This document shows, piece by piece, positions 24,835-34,336 of a stretch of DNA of 64,000 nucleotides. Each line of letters begins with the position of its first letter. The stretch's first letter is position 1. Below the pieces are notes generated by a model. The model searched no databases and was not told the DNA's origin. It was given only the letters and a program-made list of their open reading frames with translations. Location: contig DASYZE010000001.1 in assembly GCA_035946625.1 (NCBI GenBank), forward strand, positions 24,509-88,508. The letters are read 5' to 3'. Source of the DNA: DASYXZ01 sp035946625. GTDB lineage: Bacteria > Acidobacteriota > Terriglobia > UBA7540. A program made the position numbers and the translations under genes.

Positions 24835-26769
24835 CTATTTCAAAAATCGGTCAAACCATCCCACCATGCGCTGGATGATGTCACGCTCGTCCTCGGGTTT
24901 TGCAATGTAGTGGCCTTCGTTGGCGTAAACTACAAACTGCGTCTTCACTCCCAGGGTCTTTAGCGCGTGCCAGAATTCGTAGGACTGCGGCGCCGGACAC
25001 TCGCCATCACGGTCTCCCGCCAAAATGAGACTGGGCGTATGAACGTTCTTGATAAAGTTGATGGGCGAACTCCGCGCGTAAACGGCGGGGTCGTCGTAAA
25101 CGGAGGCGCCGAAAAAGGGGATCATCCACTGGTCGAGATCATTTTCCCCGTAGTAGCTTTGCCAATTGGCCAGTCCGGCGCCCACCACGGCGGCGTGGAA
25201 CCGATGCGTCTGGGTGACGGCCCACATGGACATAAAGCCGCCATAGCTCCATCCCGTGATGCCAATTCGATCATTATCCACGGGCAGAGTTTTCTCCACC
25301 TCGTCCACGCCCGCCAGAATGTCACGCAAGTCTCCGTAGCCGAAGTCTTTCACGTTGGCCTGAGTGAATTTTTCGCCCTGGCCGAAACTCCCGCGGGGAT
25401 TGGGCATCAGCACAAAATAACCGGCGCTGGAAAGGACCGAAGAATTAAAAAAGGGCTCCGGCCAGCGAGGCGCAAAGGACGAACCCGGGCCTCCATGCAC
25501 CACCACCACGAGGGGGTATCTTTTGGCCGGATCGAAATCCGTGGGATAAAGTAGCCAGCCTTGCACGCGGAAATTGTCGCTGGACCAATGAATGCTTTTT
25601 GCTTTGCCCCAGGGAGGGCGCAGTTTCTGATTGAGGTGTGTCACCTGCTTCCAATCGCCCAGTGGTCCCGCCCAAACTTCAGGCGGATGCTGGAAGGAAT
25701 TGCGAATCACCGCTGAACTCTTGCCGTCTGCGGCGAGGGATAGGCCGGAGCCCAATTCGCCATCCGAAATAACTTCAGGCCCCGTCCACAAGGTTTCGGC
25801 GTGATCCCCCACAGCGTCGATCCTGGCCACGCGGGGAGACCCGTCTGCGATTTCGACAGCCAGGATTTCCCGCGAGGCCGGCAGCCAAGATAGCCAACTC
25901 GCGGATGCGCGCATACCCGGCGTGACGTCGCGCGGCTCGCCTCCCGCCCTGGGAATCACAAAAATATCGCCACCCGTGGAACCCTCGTCGCTCATCAAGC
26001 CGCCGATGAATGCAATTTCTTTCCCGTCCGGCGACCAGCGCGGCACGGCAATCTGCAACCGCGGTCTGTAAATCGAATTCGTTTGCCCGGACGCTGCCGA
26101 AATGATGTAAAGCTCGGCGACGTACCAATTGTCGTCACCGTTGCCGTGCGCGGCGGTGGCCGCAAAGTTTTTGCCGTCCGAAGACCAATCGTACTCATAA
26201 ACGTAAAGGTCGGCGGGCGTGAGCTCGCGGACTTTTCCCGTCGCCACATCCACCGTCGTCAGCCGCTGTTCGTAGATGTGTCCCTCCACCACACCCGTGT
26301 CCGGCGTCATGGGCTCGAGCGGCCCCGCGGCCCGGGGCGCATTCTCAGTAAAGAGGAACGCAATCGTTCTTCCGTCAGGAGACCAATGCGGCTTGGCGAG
26401 AAACCCGGCCAGCTCGGTTATCCGCTTGGGCTGCCCGCCTGCCAAGGGAGCGACGTAAAGATGAGAGTCAGATATAAAGGCAAGGCGGGTACTGTCCGGC
26501 GACCAGGCGATATCGCTTCCGTCGGCGAACCGTCGCGCTGGCGCCGATGAATCTTTCAGGTCCTGCACGTAAATCGCCCCGCCCACCCAGGCCACGTGCG
26601 TGCCGTCGGGCGAGATATTCACCTGCTTGATGTGCCGAACAGCGAACAAGGAATCAATCACCGGGGCGAGCGTGTTTTTTGTGCCCTCTTTTGTTTGGGC
26701 AATGGCAAGCGACGCGGCGACTCCACAAATCAAAAGTGCGCCCACGATCAAAACTCTTCCCTTGTTCAA
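24835..26769 (-). CDS. Secreted S9-family prolyl oligopeptidase-like peptidase
   Basis: The N-terminal two thirds is a WD40-like beta-propeller with repeated WSPDG motifs (GSDIAWSPDSTRL, PHWSPDGRTIAF, PRWSPDGKEIAF); the C-terminal third is an alpha/beta-hydrolase with the nucleophile in GWSYGGFMSMW (Ser near residue 508), then AGDRDGECP (Asp) and NEGHYI (His). This is the dipeptidyl/acylaminoacyl-peptidase group, which trims short peptides. The TTG at 26769 is chosen because GGGGGAG precedes it and it opens a clean signal peptide (NKGRVLIVGALLICGVAASLAIAQ). ATGs at 26793 and 26826 are in frame but give longer N-regions. Translated length is 644 residues. Confidence 0.9.
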   Translation of the reverse strand: MNKGRVLIVGALLICGVAASLAIAQTKEGTKNTLAPVIDSLFAVRHIKQVNISPDGTHVAWVGGAIYVQDLKDSSAPARRFADGSDIAWSPDSTRLAFISDSHLYVAPLAGGQPKRITELAGFLAKPHWSPDGRTIAFLFTENAPRAAGPLEPMTPDTGVVEGHIYEQRLTTVDVATGKVRELTPADLYVYEYDWSSDGKNFAATAAHGNGDDNWYVAELYIISAASGQTNSIYRPRLQIAVPRWSPDGKEIAFIGGLMSDEGSTGGDIFVIPRAGGEPRDVTPGMRASASWLSWLPASREILAVEIADGSPRVARIDAVGDHAETLWTGPEVISDGELGSGLSLAADGKSSAVIRNSFQHPPEVWAGPLGDWKQVTHLNQKLRPPWGKAKSIHWSSDNFRVQGWLLYPTDFDPAKRYPLVVVVHGGPGSSFAPRWPEPFFNSSVLSSAGYFVLMPNPRGSFGQGEKFTQANVKDFGYGDLRDILAGVDEVEKTLPVDNDRIGITGWSYGGFMSMWAVTQTHRFHAAVVGAGLANWQSYYGENDLDQWMIPFFGASVYDDPAVYARSSPINFIKNVHTPSLILAGDRDGECPAPQSYEFWHALKTLGVKTQFVVYANEGHYIAKPEDERDIIQRMVGWFDRFLK

Positions 26770-26922
26770 TCGATCTCCCCCTTTGGAGTACATCAATCCG
26801 CCGATATATTGCGTTGGCTTTTCCATGCCGTCTCAAGCCAGGACGCATTCTATCCAACAATCCCGTGCCGGCCAAGCCCACTCGCGGCGGAAGCATTGCC
26901 TGGGTTCGGCTGAACGGTCTGT

Positions 26923-26928
26923 TATAAT
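26923..26928 (+). promoter_or_regulatory. -10 element upstream of glmS
   Basis: A perfect TATAAT stands about 80 bases before the glmS ATG. No good -35 is found 17 bases upstream, so this is a single-element prediction. The leader between it and the gene has no glmS ribozyme core that could be recognised. Confidence 0.35.
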
Positions 26929-27007
26929 CACACCTTCCTACGAATTTGCAGGACCACTCCACCGCAGAGTGTGCAAGACTGCACGATTCGCCGGAAGTGG
27001 GTGGTCC

Positions 27008-28897
27008 ATGTCCGGAATTATCGGCTACGTCGGAAAAAAACGGGTGGTGCCGGTGCTGCTGGAAGGCTTGCAGCGGCTCCAGTACCGCGGTTACGACTCA
27101 GCCGGCCTGGCGGTCATCAAGGAAAATCATCTCGAGATTCGGCGGGCGACGGGAAAGCTGCGCCACCTGGAAGAAGTGATACGGTTGAATCCGCTGGACG
27201 GAACCTACGGCATCGGGCACACGCGCTGGGCCACGCACGGCGCACCCACGGAAGAAAACGCCCACCCCCACCGTGATTGCCACTCCACCGTGGTGGTGGT
27301 TCACAACGGCATTATTGAAAACTATCTTGAGCTGAAAAAAGTTTTACAGAAAGAGGGACACCAATTCTCCACCGAGACCGACACTGAAGTTATCGCCCAC
27401 CTGATTGAAAAATATCACACCGGCGGCGCGGCGGGGCCGGCAGGAGCAAGCGCGAATCAGGTCCGCCTGGAGGATGCCGTTTGCGCGGCCGTGGGCGAGC
27501 TCGCCGGCGTTTTTGCGCTGGCCATTATTTCCACCCAGGACTTGAATAAAATCGTGGCGGCGCGGCGCGGACCTCCGGCCGTGATTGGCCTGGGCAAGGA
27601 TGAATATTTTGTCGCCAGCGACGTTCCGGCAATTCTCTACCATACGCACGATCTCATTTTTCTGGCGGATGGCGACCTGGCGGTACTCAGCCCCACCGGC
27701 GTGAAAATCACCGACTTCAATGGCCATAACGTTTCGCGCCGGGTCCAGCACATCACCTGGGACCCCATCCTGGCGGAAAAGGGTGGGTTCCGCCACTTCA
27801 TGGTGAAGGAAATTTACGAACAGCCGCGCGCCGTGCGCGACACGACACTGGGCAGGTTCTCGCCCGAGACCGGACAAGTTTGGCTGGACGAGATGGAGAT
27901 TACGCGGGAAGACTTCAAGTCGTTTCGCGAAATCAAATTGGTGGCTGCCGGGACTTCGCGCCACGCCGGTCTGGCGGGGAAAATTATTATTGAGCGGCTG
28001 GCGCGCGTTCCGGTGGAGGTGGATTACGCCTCCGAGTTTCGTTACCGCGACCCGTTGGTGGATTCGAGCACTTTGACCGTCCTTCTGACCCAATCGGGTG
28101 AAACCGCGGACACGCTGGCGGGGCAGCGCGAGGCGCAGGCCAAAGGCTCAAAGACACTTGCCATCAGCAACGTTCTGGGCAGCATGGTGCCGCGTGAAGC
28201 GGATGGAGTGATCTATACCCACGCCGGCCCGGAAATCGCCGTGGGTTCCACCAAAACGTTCACGGCCGAACTGGCGGCACTCTATCTTTTCGCCATCCAT
28301 TTGGCGGAAATACGCGGCACGTTGACCGCTGCCGAAGCCAGGCTGCTGCTGGCCGATCTCGCGGAGCTACCCCGCCAATTGGAATCCGTTCTTCTCAAAG
28401 AGGACGAGTGCGAAGAGTTGGCGGGCCATTTTTATCGCTCCGCCGCCTTCCATTTTCTTGGCCGCGGCGTCCACTTTCCCGTGGCCCTCGAGGGCGCGCT
28501 AAAAATGAAGAAGGTGTCCTACATCCATGCTGAGGGCTATCCGGCGGGGGAAATGAAGCACGGGCCCAACGCCCTGATCGCCGACGGGCTGCCCGTGGTG
28601 GTGATCGCCACCTGCGATTGGAACGCCGCCGATTCGAAGGTGCGCTACGAAAGGACACTCTCCAACATCAAGGAGGCACGCGCGCGCCGCGCCACCATCA
28701 TTGCTCTGGTGACGGAAGGCGACCAGGAGGTGGGCGACATGGCAGACCATGTGATTGCCCTGCCCCACACCAATGAGCTGCTTTCACCGATCCTTGAAGT
28801 CGTCCCTCTCCAACTGCTGGCCTACCACATCGGCGTGTTGCGTGGCTGCGACGTGGATCAGCCGAGGAACCTGGCCAAGTCTGTAACGGTGGAGTGA
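27008..28897 (+). CDS. glmS: Glucosamine-6-phosphate synthase with Ser at the nucleophile position
   Basis: GlmS converts fructose 6-phosphate and glutamine into glucosamine 6-phosphate for cell-wall precursors. The 629-residue protein has the class II glutaminase domain (RLQYRGYDSAG, GIGHTRWATHG, NGIIENY, TETDTEV) and two SIS sugar-isomerase domains (AAGTSRHAGLAGK, TQSGETADT, VGSTKTFTAEL, GYPAGEMKHGPNALI), ending in the typical DVDQPRNLAKSVTVE. Everything looks intact except the start: it reads MSGIIGYVG, whereas the family has MCGI, with Cys1 as the nucleophile that releases ammonia. TCC stands where TGC is expected. Upstream in-frame codons belong to non-coding sequence; GTGGGTGG precedes the chosen ATG. 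The isomerase should work; glutamine use is in doubt. Confidence 0.93.
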   Translation: MSGIIGYVGKKRVVPVLLEGLQRLQYRGYDSAGLAVIKENHLEIRRATGKLRHLEEVIRLNPLDGTYGIGHTRWATHGAPTEENAHPHRDCHSTVVVVHNGIIENYLELKKVLQKEGHQFSTETDTEVIAHLIEKYHTGGAAGPAGASANQVRLEDAVCAAVGELAGVFALAIISTQDLNKIVAARRGPPAVIGLGKDEYFVASDVPAILYHTHDLIFLADGDLAVLSPTGVKITDFNGHNVSRRVQHITWDPILAEKGGFRHFMVKEIYEQPRAVRDTTLGRFSPETGQVWLDEMEITREDFKSFREIKLVAAGTSRHAGLAGKIIIERLARVPVEVDYASEFRYRDPLVDSSTLTVLLTQSGETADTLAGQREAQAKGSKTLAISNVLGSMVPREADGVIYTHAGPEIAVGSTKTFTAELAALYLFAIHLAEIRGTLTAAEARLLLADLAELPRQLESVLLKEDECEELAGHFYRSAAFHFLGRGVHFPVALEGALKMKKVSYIHAEGYPAGEMKHGPNALIADGLPVVVIATCDWNAADSKVRYERTLSNIKEARARRATIIALVTEGDQEVGDMADHVIALPHTNELLSPILEVVPLQLLAYHIGVLRGCDVDQPRNLAKSVTVE

Positions 28898-29011
28898 GAA
28901 TTTGAACCCCCAGGACATAAAGATCACGGAGAAAAAACTGCGGTTCAAGCCTCTTGAAGCTGGCCCGGTTTTTTCCTTTGTGCCTTGGGGGCTTGGTGGT
29001 AAAAAGGCTCA

Positions 29012-29908
29012 ATGAAGCTCGTCTACTCCGATCAATACGATCTCAATCTAGGCGTGCACGTTTTTCCTTCGGTCAAATACAAATTGACCTCGGAAAAATT
29101 GCTGCGCGACGGCGCCGCTCTCCCGGAAGATTTTGTGGAGCCCTCCCCCGCCGATGATGAAGACGTCGCTCTGGTGCACACCCGGGATTACATTCGCAAA
29201 CTCAAGACCGGCACGCTCAGCTTCGCGGAAGTCCTTCAGCTCGAAATTCCCTATTCGCCTGAACTGATTCGCGCCGTGTGGTTGTCAGCGGGCGGATCCA
29301 TTCTTGCCGGACGCCTCGCCCTCACAGGGGGCGCCGCCGCGAACATTGGCGGAGGGTTCCATCACGCTTATCCCGACCACGGCGAAGGGTTCTGCGTGAT
29401 ACACGACGTGGCCATCGCGATTCGCCGCCTGCAAAAGGACAAAGCCATCACCCGCGCCCTGACCGTGGACGTGGACGTGCATCATGGCAACGGCACGGCG
29501 GCCATTTTCGCCGGCGATCCAAATGTCCGGACCCTCTCCATCCACCAACTAAATAATTATCCCAATCCCAAACCCCCCAGCACCGTGGACATCAATCTTC
29601 ATGATGGGGTGGAGGACGACGAATACCTGGCCGCGCTCGAAGACGGGCTGGAAGAGGCATTGTCCGGATTTCAACCCGATTTGATTTTTTACCTCGCCGG
29701 CGCCGACCCTTATCGCGAAGACCAGTTGGGTGGGCTCAAGCTCAGCCTGGATGGATTGCAAAGGCGGGACCGGCTGGTTTTTGAAAAGTCGCGAGTAAAG
29801 AAAACTCCTGTTGCCGTCACTTTGGCGGGCGGTTACGCGCGGCGGCTGGAGGACACCATCCAAATCCACACCAGCACCATTTCAATTGCCCGGGAATTTG
29901 CGCACTAA
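29012..29908 (+). CDS. Histone deacetylase-family metal-dependent amidohydrolase
   Basis: The 298-residue protein belongs to the arginase/deacetylase superfamily. The catalytic His pair is in GGGFHHAYPDHGEGFCVIHDVA (near residue 115), metal ligands are in VDVDVHHGNGT (near 153) and AGADPYREDQLGG, and the C-terminal glycine motif is LAGGYA. In bacteria such enzymes deacetylate acetylpolyamines, acetoin-related targets or acetyl-lysine. It lacks the Tyr loop context needed to choose a substrate. It stands about 110 bases after glmS; the intervening sequence resembles a common dispersed repeat. Its neighbours give no clear pathway. Confidence 0.88.
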   Translation: MKLVYSDQYDLNLGVHVFPSVKYKLTSEKLLRDGAALPEDFVEPSPADDEDVALVHTRDYIRKLKTGTLSFAEVLQLEIPYSPELIRAVWLSAGGSILAGRLALTGGAAANIGGGFHHAYPDHGEGFCVIHDVAIAIRRLQKDKAITRALTVDVDVHHGNGTAAIFAGDPNVRTLSIHQLNNYPNPKPPSTVDINLHDGVEDDEYLAALEDGLEEALSGFQPDLIFYLAGADPYREDQLGGLKLSLDGLQRRDRLVFEKSRVKKTPVAVTLAGGYARRLEDTIQIHTSTISIAREFAH

Positions 29909-29971
29909 GGCAGGATTGAAAGAATCCTCGAATTCATGGCCCGGACGCCCAGGGTGGGCTTGGAGGGCGCG

Positions 29972-30913
29972 TCACATCAGCTTTTTCAGGTCTTTCCACC
30001 CAATCAAAATAATGTGATTGTCTCCGAGGGCCTTTTTGAATTGTGCGCTGGTGACCGCGTTGAAATCGCGCTGGCGCCAGGCGGCGCCATAATCGGGATG
30101 GCCCATCGTAACCGCCTGGAGCTCGGAGTCATCATGGCCCAGATGGACAATCATGTAGTGGACCCCCGGCCTGATGGCTTTCAGGGCGGCCACGTAAGAT
30201 TCCGTCCAGCGGCCGGCCGGAATTCTAGAGTCAAACATCACCAGCGAATCGAACACAACGTCATTCGGCGAGAGCAGAGACTCCATCATTTTTTCCCGCG
30301 CGTCCGGGACGTGAACGGCAAGGAACGGTAAGTGGTATTCGTGCGCGACCTTCACCAGCACCGCGTAGAACTCCGGTTTGGCGGCAAGCGTTCCCATGTG
30401 CATGTCAAGGTGGGTGGGGTGAATGCCCATCTTAAGCGCCAACTCGATTTGGGCGCGGATTTCGCGCTCGACGTCTTCCGGCGTAGCGTGCAGGGCAACC
30501 GGCGCAACGTCAGGATAGAAATATCCGTCCGTCGTGAGCAGGCTCGCCACTTGATCTTTGGGCGCCACCGGACCCCAGCGATAAGTGTTCCACTCGCTGG
30601 TCAAGGTTAGGTGCAGGCCGATGTCCGCATCCGGGTGGGCCTTGGCGTAGGCGGCAACCTCGGTCAGCCATGGGCACGGCACCATGACGCTGGCCGAGCT
30701 GACCACCTTTTGATCGAGGGCCGCGAAGCTCGCCATGTCCACTGAATGCGCCACCCCAAGATCGTCGGCATGGAGGATCACCAGCTTCGCGTCGGCGGGA
30801 TAGCCCAGCCGTTCGGCGACGTTTTTCTGCTGGGCTGCCGCAATTCCGACAGCCATAAGCATCAGGAGCGTGGCTGAAAAAAACCGGGAAGTGCGAATAA
30901 TTATTTTTTTCAT
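29972..30913 (-). CDS. Secreted ChbG/YdjC-type carbohydrate deacetylase
   Basis: The 313-residue protein begins with a signal peptide (RFFSATLLMLMAVGIAAAQ) and has the YdjC/ChbG fold: metal-binding HADDLGVAHSVD near the N-terminus, ADIGLHLTLTSEW, and HPTHLDMHMG. ChbG removes acetyl groups from chito-oligosaccharides; HpnK is the related hopanoid enzyme. The export signal suggests action on extracellular oligosaccharides. Its ATG overlaps the larE stop by 4 bases, so the two are translated together, although their known roles are unrelated. Confidence 0.85.
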   Translation of the reverse strand: MKKIIIRTSRFFSATLLMLMAVGIAAAQQKNVAERLGYPADAKLVILHADDLGVAHSVDMASFAALDQKVVSSASVMVPCPWLTEVAAYAKAHPDADIGLHLTLTSEWNTYRWGPVAPKDQVASLLTTDGYFYPDVAPVALHATPEDVEREIRAQIELALKMGIHPTHLDMHMGTLAAKPEFYAVLVKVAHEYHLPFLAVHVPDAREKMMESLLSPNDVVFDSLVMFDSRIPAGRWTESYVAALKAIRPGVHYMIVHLGHDDSELQAVTMGHPDYGAAWRQRDFNAVTSAQFKKALGDNHIILIGWKDLKKLM

Positions 30914-31746
30914 GCTTTGGCCAGTTTAACTAAGTGGGTATTCAGCGAACCGCTGCGATAGCCTTCGAGGTCCAAAGTCACAAAGGTGAATCCGAGAGGT
31001 TTGAAAATCTCGACGAACCCTTGCGCCATTCCAGGAGTCAAGGCGCGGGGCAATTCTTCCGGGGCGATTTCGATGCGCACCAGTTTGTCGTGGTGGCGAA
31101 CACGAAACTGCCGGAAGCCAAGCTCGCGCAATGCCTCTTCGCCTTTTTCGATGACAGCCAATCGTTGCGGCGTGACTTCAATTCCGTAGGCGATGCGCGA
31201 AGAGAGACAGGCGGAGGCGGGTCGGTCCCAAACCGGCAACTCCGCCCGGCGAGCGAGTTCTCGGACGTCGGCTTTGGTCATCCCCGCATCCAGAAGCGGG
31301 GTCAGGACTTTGTGTTCGCGCGCCGCGCGCTGGCCGGGGCGCCAATCGCCTTGGTCATCCATGTTCGCCCCGTAGGCGACCGCGGCAAAGCCGCGGCCTG
31401 AAGCCAGATCATCGAGCTTTTCAAAAAGCTCATCCTTGCAGAAATAGCAGCGGTCGGGATTGTTGGCGCGGTAGGCGGCGTTCGCCATCTCGTCGGTCCC
31501 AATGAACTCGTGGCGGAAGTTGAAGCGCGTGACGACCTTCTCTGCTTCTTCGCGGTCGCGGGCGGAGTAACTCGCGCTCAGCGCCGTGACGGCCAGCATG
31601 CGCTCGCCCAGCGCCTTGTGCGCCGCGTAAGCCAGATACGCCGAATCCACGCCACCGGAATAAGCGACGATGATAGATGGAACTTCTTTGAGCGCCTCAT
31701 CCAGACGCTTTTCTTTGATTGCGAGTTGGTCCACAGGATTGCACAT
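30910..31746 (-). CDS. larE: LarE-type ATP-dependent sulfur transferase
   Basis: LarE adenylates and thiolates the pyridinium carboxylate precursor of the nickel-pincer nucleotide cofactor of lactate racemase. The 278-residue protein has the PP-loop AYSGGVDSAYLAYA near residue 29, then NNPDRCYFCKDELF, a GANMDD segment and the cysteine-bearing loop RPASACLSSRIAYG. Three cysteines (CxxC plus the loop Cys) are present; whether sulfur comes from a sacrificial Cys or from an iron-sulfur cluster, as in other LarE groups, cannot be decided here. No larA, larB or larC is in the window, though lactate genes lie at 47-50 kb. It overlaps the ChbG-type gene by 4 bases. Confidence 0.9.
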   Translation of the reverse strand: MCNPVDQLAIKEKRLDEALKEVPSIIVAYSGGVDSAYLAYAAHKALGERMLAVTALSASYSARDREEAEKVVTRFNFRHEFIGTDEMANAAYRANNPDRCYFCKDELFEKLDDLASGRGFAAVAYGANMDDQGDWRPGQRAAREHKVLTPLLDAGMTKADVRELARRAELPVWDRPASACLSSRIAYGIEVTPQRLAVIEKGEEALRELGFRQFRVRHHDKLVRIEIAPEELPRALTPGMAQGFVEIFKPLGFTFVTLDLEGYRSGSLNTHLVKLAKA

Positions 31747-31793
31747 CCATCGTCAGGATATCGCAGCGGTAAAAATTCGCAAAGCCCAATCCG

Positions 31794-34313
31794 CTATTGA
31801 ATCAGTGTTCCTTGCGCGCCTCCGCCGTTGCCGTTGGTATCGGTGCGAACCAGGCAAGCGGCGGCCAGTTGATCGCCTTCGTCCAGGTTAATCAAGCGCA
31901 CGCCCTGTGCGGAGCGACCGCTTTCGCGGATGGTGCTGGAATCGAGGCGGGCAATTTTGCCTTGCTGGGAGATCAGCATCACTTCAGATTCCTCCGTGAC
32001 GCTGAGCACGCCCACCACTTTGCCGTTGCGCTCTGCGGTTTTCACATTGATCACGCCCTTGCCGGCGCGCGACTGCTGGCGGTATTCGGTAATGGCGGTG
32101 CGTTTGCCGTAGCCCTTCTCGGTTACGGAGAGGATGAGCTCCTTCTCGCCCACGATCTCCATGCCCACGATGTAGTCGCCCTTGTCCAGGTCCATGCCAT
32201 AGACGCCATAGGCGGAGCGGCCCATGTCGCGCACATCGGCTTCGGGAAAACGGATGGCCATGCCCTCGTGCGAGGCGAGGAAAACAGTTTCGCGTCCGCT
32301 GGTGAGCTTGGCGGCAATCAATTCATCGCCCTGCTCGATCCCCATGGCGATAATCCCCCGCGACGACGGGTTGGCAAATTCGGACAGCCGGGTTTTCTTG
32401 ATGATCCCCTGCCGGGTGACCAACAGCACGTAGCCTTCGGCCGCAAAGGTTTCGCCGTCCGTGGTGACATCCCTGGGCTCGTCGGGTAATTTATTAACGG
32501 CCAGCACCGCCGCCGCTTTTTCGCCCTTGGCCAGATTCACCAGGTTCAGGATGTGCTTGCCTTTTCCCGCCGCGCCGATATCAGGAATCTCGTAAACCTT
32601 CAGCCAGTAGAGTTTCCCCGTGTTGGTGAACACCAGGATATAGCTGTGGGTGTTGGCGATGAAGAGTTGTTCGACAAAATCCTCGTCGCGCGTTTTCATC
32701 CCCATGCGCCCTTTGCCGCCGCGCGCCTGCTGGCGGTAGATGGAAAGCGGGGTGCGCTTCAAGTAGCCGGAATGCGAGACGGTGGTCACCACCTCTTCGT
32801 CGGCAATCAGGTCTTCCAGTTTGATCTCCGCCTGCTCCTCGATGATCTCCGTACGGCGAACGTCGCCATAATCTTTCTGCACCTGCTTGAGCTCGTCCAC
32901 AATGACGCGCTTCAAGACTTTGTCGCTGGCCAGAATTTCCTTGTACTCGGCGATTTTTTTCTGCAGCGCGTCGTACTCTGCCTGAATCTTTTCGCGCTCG
33001 AGGGCGGTCAGCCGCTGCAATTGTAATTCGAGGATGGCCTGCGCCTGGGGTTCCGAGAATTCAAAGCGGGCGATCAAGCCTTCGCGCGCTTCCTTGGGCG
33101 ATGGCGCGGCGCGGATCAACTTGATGATGGCATCGAGATGCGAGAGTGCCTTCAGAAATCCTTCCAAAATGTGGGCGCGTTCTTCCGCCTTGCGCAGATC
33201 GTAGGCAGTACGCCGGCGGACCACGGTGACCCGGTGGTCGATGAAAAGCTGGATGGCATCGATCAAGGGAAGCACGCGCGGCTGGCCGTTGACGATGGCC
33301 AGCATGATCATGCCGAAGGTTTCCTGGAGTTGCGTGTGCTTGTAAAGATTGTTCAGAATCACTTCCGGCTGCTCGCCGCGCTTCAACTCCACCACAATGC
33401 GCATCCCGTCGCGGTCCGACTCGTCCTGCACGTTGGAGATGCCTTCGATCTTTTTATCCAGCACCAACTCGGCGATGCGCTTGATCAAGGTGGACTTGTT
33501 CACCTGGAAGGGAATCTCGGTAATCACGATCTGCTGCTTGTCCTTGCTCGGGCGTTCGATGGCGGCTTTGGCGCGCATGGTGAATTGGCCGCGGCCTGTT
33601 TGGTAAGCGGCCTTGATGCCGCTCTTGCCGTAGATGAACGCGCCGGTGGGAAAATCGGGGCCGGGGACGATGGAAAGTATTTCGTCGAGCCCCACCCCCG
33701 GTTTGCTGATCAACAGAATGGTGGCTTCAATGATCTCGGTCAGGTTATGGGGAGGAATTTTTGTGGCCATGCCCACCGCAATGCCGTCCGAGCCGTTGAT
33801 CAGGAGATTGGGAACGCGGGTGGGAAGGACGGTGGGCTCTTCGGTGGACTCGTCGAAATTGGGGACGAAGTTGACGGTGTCTTTCTCGATGTCGGCGAGC
33901 AGTTCTTCCGCCACGCGCGACAGGCGGCACTCCGTATACCGGTAGGCGGCGGCGGAGTCGCCGTCCACCGAGCCGAAATTGCCCTGGCCGTCGATCAGCA
34001 TGTAGCGCATGTTGAAATCCTGCGCCATGCGCACCAGGGTGTCGTAAACCGCGCTGTCACCGTGCGGGTGATATTTTTTAATCACCTCGCCCACCACGCC
34101 GGCGCACTTGATGTAGCGCTTGTCCGACGTGTTACCTTCCTTGTACATCGCGTAAAGAATCCGCCGATGGACGGGCTTCAGGCCGTCGCGAACGTCGGGG
34201 AGAGCCCGCCCCACGATCACGCTCATGGCGTAAGCGAGGTACGAGCTCTTCATCTCCTCTTCGATATTTACCGGAACGTTGCGCGACGGTAGAAGTGTTT
34301 CCTGGTCACCCAT
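31794..34313 (-). CDS. gyrA: DNA gyrase subunit A
   Basis: GyrA cleaves and rejoins DNA in the A2B2 gyrase that adds negative supercoils. The 839-residue protein has the catalytic Tyr126 in AAAYRYTECR, preceded by the quinolone-resistance region HPHGDSAVYD, where Ser87 and Asp91 match the drug-sensitive E. coli residues. The C-terminal domain shows the beta-pinwheel repeats and a GyrA box QARGGKG in ...YRQQARGGKGRMG, supporting gyrase rather than topoisomerase IV. It ends in a Gly/Asn-rich tail. It is separated from gyrB by a toxin-antitoxin pair and a tiny gene, which breaks the usual direct gyrB-gyrA order. Confidence 0.97.
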   Translation of the reverse strand: MGDQETLLPSRNVPVNIEEEMKSSYLAYAMSVIVGRALPDVRDGLKPVHRRILYAMYKEGNTSDKRYIKCAGVVGEVIKKYHPHGDSAVYDTLVRMAQDFNMRYMLIDGQGNFGSVDGDSAAAYRYTECRLSRVAEELLADIEKDTVNFVPNFDESTEEPTVLPTRVPNLLINGSDGIAVGMATKIPPHNLTEIIEATILLISKPGVGLDEILSIVPGPDFPTGAFIYGKSGIKAAYQTGRGQFTMRAKAAIERPSKDKQQIVITEIPFQVNKSTLIKRIAELVLDKKIEGISNVQDESDRDGMRIVVELKRGEQPEVILNNLYKHTQLQETFGMIMLAIVNGQPRVLPLIDAIQLFIDHRVTVVRRRTAYDLRKAEERAHILEGFLKALSHLDAIIKLIRAAPSPKEAREGLIARFEFSEPQAQAILELQLQRLTALEREKIQAEYDALQKKIAEYKEILASDKVLKRVIVDELKQVQKDYGDVRRTEIIEEQAEIKLEDLIADEEVVTTVSHSGYLKRTPLSIYRQQARGGKGRMGMKTRDEDFVEQLFIANTHSYILVFTNTGKLYWLKVYEIPDIGAAGKGKHILNLVNLAKGEKAAAVLAVNKLPDEPRDVTTDGETFAAEGYVLLVTRQGIIKKTRLSEFANPSSRGIIAMGIEQGDELIAAKLTSGRETVFLASHEGMAIRFPEADVRDMGRSAYGVYGMDLDKGDYIVGMEIVGEKELILSVTEKGYGKRTAITEYRQQSRAGKGVINVKTAERNGKVVGVLSVTEESEVMLISQQGKIARLDSSTIRESGRSAQGVRLINLDEGDQLAAACLVRTDTNGNGGGAQGTLIQ

Positions 34314-34336
34314 GTATCTCTATCCTCTCCTGAGCG

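Noticed and set aside
26829..27007. Possible glmS riboswitch-ribozyme before glmS
   Set aside because: The characteristic core and cleavage site could not be found; only a -10 element is seen.
28898..29011. Small gene between glmS and the deacetylase gene
   Set aside because: The sequence resembles a common dispersed repeat and holds no supported frame.
33138..34292. 384-codon open frame on the plus strand
   Set aside because: It is antisense to gyrA.
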